From positions 1-24,831 of the forward strand of contig JAAPAO010000537.1 of the NCBI GenBank assembly GCA_013115145.1: a stretch of DNA of 24,831 nucleotides, written 5' to 3'. Numbering within the stretch: position 1 is the stretch's first letter; each line of letters opens with the position of its first letter. Below, piece by piece: positions 18,384 to 24,831 of the stretch. The stretch is from Perkinsus chesapeaki (lineage: Eukaryota > Perkinsozoa > Perkinsida > Perkinsidae). The position numbers and the translations under genes are program-made. Below the pieces are notes generated by a model. The model ran no database searches, was not told the DNA's origin, and saw only the letters and a list, made by a program, of their open reading frames with translations.

Positions 18384-18701
18384 CACATTCTCGAGATCAC
18401 CGCCATCCCTGGGAGAACTCGTCGGACCCACTGGTCTTCTGCAGCAGAAGTAAAGCGTAAAGCAGAAGTTCTGCTTTACGCCCCTCTGTAGACGAAGATA
18501 TCCCTTTTCCGCCCTGATGTGGTTTATCTCGTCAAATATCTGCGTTTTGGTAAGCACCAGATAAAATAACAGTACCGCTCCGTTAAACGCGTGCAATTGA
18601 TTTGTCAGTTGCCCGACATCGAGCGCCCTAAAAATTGCGATAAGATCCGCTAGAATCTTACGACGGGAATTGGAGTAGTTTTCAACTAGCAAAAAGCGCA
18701 T
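18236..18701 (-). CDS. Alternative minus-strand ORF, unrecognised
   Basis: An ATG at 18701 opens 122 codons to a good GTAAGC donor at 18333. Joining to 18299-18236 in matching phase gives 143 residues. The N-terminus (MRFLLVENYSNSRRKILADL) and a hydrophobic stretch near residues 36-52 look protein-like, but no family is recognised. It contains the 27-bp palindrome at 18455-18481 and conflicts with the + strand model at 18086-18383. A chance ORF of this length is possible. Confidence 0.25.
18455..18481. repeat. Perfect 27-bp palindrome
   Basis: Thirteen-base arms GCGTAAAGCAGAA and TTCTGCTTTACGC flank a single G at 18468. A partial direct copy of the left arm (GCAGAAGTAAAGC) lies just upstream at 18444-18456. 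Confidence 0.9.
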
Positions 18702-19300
18702 CTCCGGCGCTAGGGCGGCAGCAAGCTAATGCCCTTGGTGATCTGGAAGAAACGTGGTTTAAATGCCAGCGGAGCGAAGCGCGCCATGTTCAAATGTTTT
18801 TTTCATCTCTGGCTCTTATTATGGTAAACAAATACTACCGTTTTTCCACAGAATTGTTGTTATTGGCTTTCACCCGATTGCAGTTGTTGCATCAGGCCTA
18901 TCCGTCTGATAGCCTGCTTGAGAGTGCATAGTGGAGGAAATGAGCAAAAATTGTGCTAATTGGGACAAATTCGTGTCACGCTAAAACAGAACCCTTCCCA
19001 GGATTCGACTTGTGCGCTTCCGTGTCTCGAGGACTTTAATGTTGGCAGCAACGAATGAAGGGAACTCACAATTTTAGCGCAGTTCGGATTGATATGTGCT
19101 ATTCGGACAACCATAGATATTTCTACGAGATGGGGGCTTGCGCTAGCTGTAACTTTCTAGGCCTAGCGCTCAGCGGTATGATTCGCGCGGACTTGACGGA
19201 CAGATACTGAGGGAGACTCGGGGCTGGCTCTCATCTGCTGGACTTCTCTATGTTATGGTCATAATTCAATTCGCCGCAGTTCCTCAGTGTATTTGCTCCT
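18702..19300. other. 5' flank of the nuclease cluster; no gene seen
   Basis: About 600 bases before the first S1/P1 nuclease ATG. A minor inverted pair GCGCTAG/CTAGCGC lies near 19140-19170. A TTCCTCAG site (AG at 19286-19287) 13 bases before the ATG could be a 5' UTR or trans-splice acceptor. Confidence 0.4.
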
Positions 19301-20461
19301 ATGTTCGGCCGCCTCTGCGCTCTCGCAATCGTTACTGTTCCTTGTGTGTCGGCATGGGGTGTCGATGGACATTCTACCGTTGCTGAAGTCGGTGACAATC
19401 GTCTATCTGTTAATGCTAGACAAGCTGTGAATGCTATCATGGGTGATGGTGTTCGTCTCGGAGAGTTCTCCAGTTGGCCCGATTTCATCGTGCACGGTAC
19501 TCCTGAAGAGAAAGAGGAATGGGGATGGTCCAGCGGACTTCACTACGCGGACTCTCAGAACTGCACCTTTGTGTATGACAGAGACTGCAAGAACGACTGG
19601 TGTGTCGCCGGTGCTATCAAGAACTACACTAGGAGAGTTGCCGATGAGTCTCTGTCCCGTTATGAGCGTCAAGTCGCTATGAAGTTCCTGGTCCATTTCA
19701 TGGGTGATATCCATCAGCCCCTTCATGCTGGCAGCTCTGAGAATCTTGGTGGCAATCTCATCAAGGTTACAGTTGACTTCGCTAATAACAAGAGCACTAA
19801 CCTCCACTCCACTTGGGATTTCAGCCTTCTTGACGAGTGGGAGCTCGAGCGTTATCCTGGTCAATATGTCTTCCAGGATGATCCGGCTGATCACCCAGGT
19901 GAAGATGATGAGATCCAGAGAATTGACCGTACTCGCTTCTGGACCAATATCGTTGATTCTATCGGAGTTGATCTGATGGTTGGTGGCAAATATGCTGACC
20001 GTGTCGATGACTGGCTGAGGGACTGTGAGACTAACGGTATTGACGAGTGTGTGAATACCATGCTAGAGGACGATGTCCAGCTCGCCTGCAGTATGGCTTA
20101 TACCAACGTCGACGGTACTCCAGTCAAGAGCGGCGACGTCCTTTCTCGCGAGTACTATGAGACTCGCATTGAGACTGTCAGGGAGCAACTGGCTAAGGGT
20201 GGTGTGCGTTTCGCTTGGTTGCTTAATAATATCTTCGAGGATGGCACCACTGTTATTGATGATGCTACTACAACCAGTGCACCTGTCGCCACCACTACTG
20301 CCGCTCCTACTCATATGACCTGCGAGGAGGCTGATAATAACTGTTCTAAGTCTTACCCTGGATCATATTGCAAGTATTGGTTATCGGTTCCTGTCTGCTC
20401 TGGCAGTGACGAGCCTTGCTCATGTTCCAGTCAATCTTCTACAACAGCCGTTGATTTCTAG
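19301..20461 (+). CDS. Secreted S1/P1-type zinc nuclease, copy 1
   Basis: A single-exon gene of 386 residues. The signal peptide (residues 1-18, ending VSA) leaves Trp19 as the mature N-terminus, as in P1/S1 nucleases where the Trp1 backbone binds zinc. The other ligands are visible in order: His24 (WGVDGH), Asp61 (SSWPDF), His81 (LHYAD), His132/Asp136/His142 (HFMGDIHQPLH) and His169/Asp173 (NLHSTWD). The family makes three-zinc enzymes that cut single-stranded DNA and RNA to 5' nucleotides, often at acid pH. A Thr/Ala linker from about residue 324 leads to a six-to-eight-Cys tail. N-glycosylation sequons include NCT and NYT. The lack of introns contrasts with its neighbours. Confidence 0.93.
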   Translation: MFGRLCALAIVTVPCVSAWGVDGHSTVAEVGDNRLSVNARQAVNAIMGDGVRLGEFSSWPDFIVHGTPEEKEEWGWSSGLHYADSQNCTFVYDRDCKNDWCVAGAIKNYTRRVADESLSRYERQVAMKFLVHFMGDIHQPLHAGSSENLGGNLIKVTVDFANNKSTNLHSTWDFSLLDEWELERYPGQYVFQDDPADHPGEDDEIQRIDRTRFWTNIVDSIGVDLMVGGKYADRVDDWLRDCETNGIDECVNTMLEDDVQLACSMAYTNVDGTPVKSGDVLSREYYETRIETVREQLAKGGVRFAWLLNNIFEDGTTVIDDATTTSAPVATTTAAPTHMTCEEADNNCSKSYPGSYCKYWLSVPVCSGSDEPCSCSSQSSTTAVDF

Positions 20462-20809
20462 GCTTCTTAGCTACTAGTGAACGGCCGCTTGTTCCCGATG
20501 TGTTTCTATACGTTTTAGTGATGCCAAGTAAATGGCAAGCACGGCCCTTCTTGGAGTCTTTGCTCTCACTTCGTGTGTGTCTGTTGTGTACCTATATAGC
20601 ATCATGTCTCTGCTATCCTATTCATCTCGTTACATTACTTTATGTTGATGCGGAGGCCCTGGAAGCCCAGCATTGCTGCAATAGATCATAATCTACTCGC
20701 GGTTTCCAGCCCGAATAAGCGTCACTAATTCCGTAGTTGTGTTGTCTTCAGAGAGACCGAATGAGGTTTTGTCAAGGGGATTCCGGTGTGGTTCAGTTTC
20801 CTTTACTCC
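20462..20809. other. Spacer between the nuclease copies
   Basis: 348 bases with no gene. A GGTTCAG site (AG at 20795-20796) lies 13 bases before the copy 2 ATG, at the same spacing as the upstream AG of copy 1, which suggests a shared 5' splice-acceptor arrangement. Confidence 0.5.
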
Positions 20810-21937
20810 ATGTTTGGACGCCTCTGCGCTCTCGCAATCGTTACTGTTCCTTGTGTGTCGGCATGGGGTGTCGATGGACATTCTACCGTTGCTGAAGTCG
20901 GTGACAATCGTCTATCTGTTAATGCTAGACAAGCTGTGAATGCTATCATGGGTGATGGTGTTCGTCTCGGAGAGTTCTCCAGTTGGCCCGATTTCATCGT
21001 GCACGGTACTCCTGAAGAGAAAGAGGAATGGGGATGGTCCTCCGACCTCCATTATGCCGACACTATCAACTGCACCTTTGTGTATGATAGAGATTGCAAG
21101 AACGACTGGTGTGTCGCCGGTGCTATCAAGAACTACACTAGGAGAGTTGCCGATGAGTCTCTGTCCCGTTATGAGCGTCAGGTCGCTATGAAGTTCCTGG
21201 TCCATTTCATGGGTGATATCCATCAGCCTCTCCATGCCGGCCGTATCGATGATTATGCCGGTAACCTCATTTCCGTCACGGTCGACTTCGCTAATAACAA
21301 GAGCACTAACCTCCACTCCACTTGGGATTTCAGCCTTCTTGACGAGTGGGAGCTCGAGCGTTATCCTGGTCAATATGTCTTCCAGGATGATCCGGCTGAT
21401 CACCCAGGTGAAGATGATGAGATCCAGAGAATTGACCGTACTCGCTTCTGGACCAATATCGTTGATTCTATCGGAGTTGATCTGATGGTTGGTGGCAAAT
21501 ACGCTGACCGTGTTGATGACTGGCTGAGGGACTGCGAGACCAACGGTATTGACGAATGCGTCAACACGATGTTGGAGGATGACGCTCAGCTCGCCTGCGA
21601 TATGGCTTATACCAACGTCGACGGTACTCCAGTCAAGAGCGGCGACGTCCTTTCTCGCGAGTACTATGAGACTCGCATTGAGACTATCAAAGAGCAATTG
21701 GCTAAGGGTGGTGTGCGTTTCGCTTGGTTGCTTAATAATATCTTCGAGGATGGCACCACTGTTATTGATGATGCTACTACAACCAGTGCACCTGTCGCCA
21801 CCACTACTGCCGCTCCTACTCATATGACCTGCGAGGAGGCTGATAATAACTGTTCTAAGTCTTACCCTGGATCATATTGCAAGTATTGGTTGGCGGTTCC
21901 TGTCTGCTCTGGCAGTGACGAGCCTTGCTCATGCTGA
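20810..21937 (+). CDS. Secreted S1/P1-type zinc nuclease, copy 2
   Basis: A single-exon gene of 375 residues from the ATG at 20810, chosen because it aligns with the copy 1 start and gives the same signal peptide. An upstream in-frame ATG at 20786 would add eight residues. All zinc ligands seen in copy 1 are kept at the same positions. Differences cluster: SDLHYADTIN, AGRIDDYAGNLISV just after His142, EDDAQLACDM, IETIKEQ and WLAVP. A stop follows DEPCSC, so the last 11 residues of copy 1 are missing. Most of the remaining DNA is identical to copy 1 even at silent sites. Confidence 0.92.
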   Translation: MFGRLCALAIVTVPCVSAWGVDGHSTVAEVGDNRLSVNARQAVNAIMGDGVRLGEFSSWPDFIVHGTPEEKEEWGWSSDLHYADTINCTFVYDRDCKNDWCVAGAIKNYTRRVADESLSRYERQVAMKFLVHFMGDIHQPLHAGRIDDYAGNLISVTVDFANNKSTNLHSTWDFSLLDEWELERYPGQYVFQDDPADHPGEDDEIQRIDRTRFWTNIVDSIGVDLMVGGKYADRVDDWLRDCETNGIDECVNTMLEDDAQLACDMAYTNVDGTPVKSGDVLSREYYETRIETIKEQLAKGGVRFAWLLNNIFEDGTTVIDDATTTSAPVATTTAAPTHMTCEEADNNCSKSYPGSYCKYWLAVPVCSGSDEPCSC

Positions 21938-22895
21938 ACGCGGCCTTCTCTAGTTGCTCACTCACTGCGGTCTCCGACTTCTTGACTCACGCATGACCGC
22001 TTTTCAAGCACAACTTCCCATTCTCTGTTCTACGTTGTTCTTTAGTACGAGGCTTGCCCATTTCGCAAGGGTGGTTGTTATCGCTGACAGCACACCCTGG
22101 GGATCTGACGAGATCCACCATGTTCCATAATCTAGTCTAATAGATCGAAAAGGACTTGTGTTGGACGAAATCAATCCAACAGGACAGCCGTCGAGTTTCG
22201 TCTATAGCCGCTAGAGGGTCCAGAAGGGGTTGGCTGGCTTCAGCTGACGTCGTGTTCTTCAGGCTAACGCCAACCTGGGGGTCGATTAAGCTTACTAAGC
22301 AGGTCCTACTTGATTATTGATAATTGATTGTTATTAAGATGTGATTTTCGTCAGCGTGTTTTCCACGAGTAAGCGAGATAATTCGGTTGCCACCGTTCTC
22401 CTGGGTAAGCTAGCAGCTTGCGGCGACCGGTGGCATTTGCCATCGCTGTACTCTCTAAAGTTAATGCTAGGGCATTGGTTTATCCTCCTAGATAGTTTAC
22501 TTTAACCCACAGTAGAGCCTAGACACATCGAGTTAAACTCCACTAGCGGGCAAGGCAACATGATTGTTCATGAGTTGGAGCACTACGCTCCACAAAAATT
22601 GTGTGATGTCACATGAGTGCAGTCATAACACGGCAATCTTTAGTAAAAGGCGAAAGATTGATTCGCAGTGAGTTGACCGCTGTGATAGGAATGGATGTCC
22701 TGCACAGCCCTTACTCTGCGATTTTTGGACGGAAATGTGGTATGAACGCAGGAACGACACTCTCCCTGTCTCCACCCACACAATTTATTGTCTGCGCATG
22801 ATCATCAGGGAGAAGGCTTGAGAAGTTGCTATGAGATTGCACAACTCATCGTGATCAGCGACTGGCCACTGTGACCGTTTGATTTTCTACTAACT
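21938..22895. other. Region without a supported gene
   Basis: About 960 bases. Only short frames occur, the longest + strand one at 22613-22801 without a recognisable domain. Small dyads are present (for example TGGAGC/GCTCCA near 22575-22595 and GCCACCG/CGGTGGC near 22389-22435). It may hold the nuclease 3' UTR and the promoter of the next locus. Confidence 0.4.
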
Positions 22896-22942
22896 GCTCG
22901 TCGGACTCTTCGCAACCTTCTGTTGCGAAGAGTCCGACGAGC
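22896..22942. repeat. Perfect 21-bp inverted repeat with 5-nt loop
   Basis: The left arm 22896-22916 starts GCTCGTCGGACTCTTCG and the right arm 22922-22942 is its exact reverse complement. The loop is CTTCT. There is no U-run after it, so it is not an obvious terminator. Confidence 0.95.
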
Positions 22943-23709
22943 GAATGTTGTGTTAATAACATGTCCTCATTATGTTGTGAGCGAAAGGAAAGACTTCCCA
23001 GGTGGACTTTCAGCAACCGTTATCCTGCGCCAGTCAGGACTTGTACAGGTCTTCGCGAAAAACAGAGCTGGCGAAGTCTTTCCTTTCGCTGTTGATCCGG
23101 AAGGCACGGTTGATAGCTTGAAGCAAGCTATTGCCAGGCGTACGCCCTGCTGCCTACCAGCAACTATCTATCAATGGTAACGCGTTAGATTACGGGCAAC
23201 CACTGTCCAAATGGCTCAAGGCTGGTAGCACTTATCCTTACTTTATCGATGTCCTTGGCATAGTAAAAGTTGTAGCCAGCTTGGGAAATCTTGGAACTAG
23301 CACTTACCTCGCCGGTTGATCTATGACGGTCTCCGTTCTTAAAAGGTCGCTGCAGCTCAACAGTGAATCACACCGAGATCACCAGATTCTGTATTATAAT
23401 GGTGTAGAAATCGAAGACGCTAAAACTCTGGGGTCATACAATACCGAGAATGCCTTCACAATGAGTATAACTCGTACCCTATGTGATGGTAAACGAGTAT
23501 ATCTTGAGTCCAAAGGCAGGAAAATACCCATAGATCTGCTGCCCACGGACACTGTGGGAGACCTAAAGGCTATTATCACAGCACGGGGTATTGACATGAG
23601 CAAGAAGAATCACATTTCTACCTCGAACTACCGACACCTAAGCTGGTCGTATCCAGGAGAGTCTATTCGTCGCTATCTTTGTGATGATGTGGTATTTAAA
23701 TGTGATTAG
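22943..23709 (+). pseudogene. Decayed tandem ubiquitin-like repeats
   Basis: At least three ubiquitin-fold units can be read. A remnant C-terminus (SATVILRQSG) leads into unit A (VQVFAKNRAGEVFPFAVDPE.. to FIDVLG), unit B (VKVVASLG.. to FTMSITR) and unit C (KRVYLESKGRKIPIDLL..), which ends at a stop at 23707-23709. Unit A changes frame between about 23128 and 23145 (SLKQAIA then GVRPAAYQQLSING). Unit B is interrupted by an in-frame TGA at 23317-23319. No normal intron repairs either break; a 21-nt GTACGC..CCAG stretch at the first is too short and would delete conserved residues. No diglycine terminus remains. Sequencing error or recoding are alternatives. Confidence 0.6.
22981..23089. repeat. 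Near-perfect ~21-bp inverted repeat inside the UBL region
   Basis: The left arm is 22981-23001 (GCGAAAGGAAAGACTTCCCA plus G) and the right arm is 23068-23089, the reverse complement apart from one inserted base and one nearby change. They are separated by 66 bases. The right arm encodes the conserved GEVFPFA strand of UBL unit A, so the left arm looks like an inverted copy of coding DNA. Confidence 0.85.
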
Positions 23710-24149
23710 GCCTTTCTAAATGGGATATGGATGAGAAGTACTGCTAACATTCTTTCCCAACACTAGGTTTTTTCTACTTTCCAAAATATCAGGCTTTCTG
23801 AGCATGACTATATGTGCCTTGTGTTGCTGGTCACCGCGAAATCGCGGTTTATGCAAGGGGTAGTTTAAGTCCGAAACTAAAGATCTAAGCTTGATGTATC
23901 TTCCACTCGCGAAATTATAAACTATTCCGGGTCCCAGCCTGAATTTGCTACTTTGTCGCGCACTCGGCCGTGGTACGGCATGCCTGACAGTATCTACATT
24001 TCTGGGAACTGAGTAATCAGGCTCGCAACTATTTCTCCGTTTTTTATCTGTACTGGTGAACTCCCAGGCGACCGACGATTAGATTTAGGTTCCTTCTCTG
24101 TGCTACCGCCTCCGTTCCTGAGGGATAGTACATCTTGCGTTGAAAATAT
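23710..24149. other. Region between the two UBL arrays
   Basis: No complete gene. A frame near 23790-23840 reads RLSEHDYMCLVLLV, like the end of a ubiquitin-like unit, after a TATCAG acceptor-like site, so it may be a remnant. A small palindrome CCGCGA-AA-TCGCGG lies near 23837-23850. Confidence 0.35.
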
Positions 24150-24831
24150 GTCAGGCGGCTGCTGTCTGATAGTAGTGCGAATTTCATACCTGATGGTTTC
24201 TATAGCAGCTTGTGTTACGATGCCCGCATTCTTCCTTTTGACGGAGAATTTGGCAAGAGAGACTATATCGGTAGATGTCGGAGTGGCGGACTCTATTGGT
24301 GATGTGAAGGTGAAGGTTGAGGAGAAGAGTGGTATCTTAGCTGAGAATCAAACATTAAAGATTGGTGATAATAAACTTGAGGATAGTCACAACTTGAATG
24401 AGTACAACATTAATAAGATGTCAACAGTACATGCTGTTCTACGAGTGTTGGGGTCAATTGAGATATTGGTAAGGAATGTTAATGGGAAGACTTTTGGTAT
24501 TAAAGTGGACGCTGCCGATACCATCGAGACGGTAAAGGATAAGATATTTGAGAAGGAGGGTATACCTGTGAAGGAACAACAATTCATCTTCTCTGGTCAA
24601 GATAACGTTGATGATGCCGCTCTTCGTCGATACATCGAGAAGGAGTCCACACGTCACGTCTTCCTTCGTCTTATTGGAGTTGGTCGAATTTATGTTGATC
24701 GAGTTGATCATCCCAGCAGTCCATTGGTGATGGAAGTTGATCCAAGTTGGGCTGTTAAAAATATTACTCAGTTGGTAACTGGTAATTATGGAATATCTTC
24801 AGCTCAGCAACAATGGCTCGTCGCTTCCACC
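24150..24831 (+). CDS. Divergent poly-ubiquitin-like protein, 3' end outside window
   Basis: The frame is open from about 24016 to the window end without a stop. Candidate starts are ATGs at 24150, 24193 and 24220. Unit D runs from FFLLTENLARETISVDV to VHAVLRVLG; unit E from SIEILVRNVNGKTFGIKVD through EKEGIPVKEQQFIFSGQ to HVFLRLIG; unit F begins GRIYVDRVD and is cut at QQWLVAST. The units align with ubiquitin (KTITLEVE, DKEGIPPDQQRLIFAGK, LHLVLRLRGG), but LRLRGG is replaced by LRVLG or LRLIG, so normal processing or conjugation at internal joins is unlikely. Residues before unit D are hydrophobic (LIVVRISYLMVSIAACV), either a signal/anchor or an upstream non-coding stretch. Codon use is more A/T-ending than in the decayed array before it. 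Confidence 0.7.

Noticed and set aside
20912-21823. 303-codon minus-strand frame within nuclease copy 2
   Set aside because: It mirrors the codon bias of the sense gene, a shorter version occurs in copy 1, and the sense strand has the complete S1/P1 ligand set.
22613-22801. 62-codon + strand frame downstream of the nucleases
   Set aside because: No domain, no splice partners, and a length expected by chance.

Overview
The window is nuclear DNA from a eukaryote. Genes are broken by many very short introns (mostly 34-60 nt, GT..AG), are packed head to tail on the + strand, and include a nuclear-type tRNA-Cys with U73, a chromatin assembly factor 1 (CAF-1) large subunit, secreted S1/P1 nucleases and ubiquitin-like repeats. 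The style suggests a protist, perhaps an alveolate such as Perkinsus. That name is a guess from gene style, not something the sequence proves.

Region 1 (about 0.5-10.7 kb) holds two tandem paralogues, GH5-A (567-5336) and GH5-B (6005-10656). Six-frame translation makes them look like shredded pseudogenes. When exons are joined at GT..AG sites with phases tracked and the two copies compared, both resolve into intact 22-exon genes of 756 and 755 codons with matching intron positions and phases. They encode glycoside hydrolase family 5 enzymes of the endoglycoceramidase / sterol-glucosidase type behind two N-terminal hydrophobic segments. Two AT-rich blocks are almost identical between the copies, introns included, in an otherwise diverged background, which suggests recent gene conversion. 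Intron 17 of GH5-B contains a complete tRNA-Cys(GCA).

Region 2 (10.7-15.5 kb) is a 26-exon gene for the CAF-1 large subunit (p150/Cac1/FAS1 type), with a charged KER helix, the acidic DYEVDSDAEWEE block, a winged-helix-like region and a C-terminal PIP-box-like motif. Its third intron carries a short inverted-repeat element resembling a mariner-derived MITE.

Region 3 (15.8-18.4 kb) has a small zinc-ribbon protein, a small TPYGVG-type protein and the weakly supported 3' end of another gene. A minus-strand ORF competes for the last interval.

Region 4 (19.3-21.9 kb) is a tandem pair of intronless secreted S1/P1 nucleases with all zinc ligands present, a Thr-rich linker and a Cys-rich tail. The copies differ in clustered patches within near-identical DNA.

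Region 5 (22.9-24.8 kb) contains a decayed array of ubiquitin-like (UBL) repeats, then an open UBL array that runs off the window. A perfect 21-bp hairpin and a second inverted repeat lie at the start of the decayed array.

All exon models were built by hand from splice motifs, phase continuity and comparison of paralogues. No alignment or database search was run.
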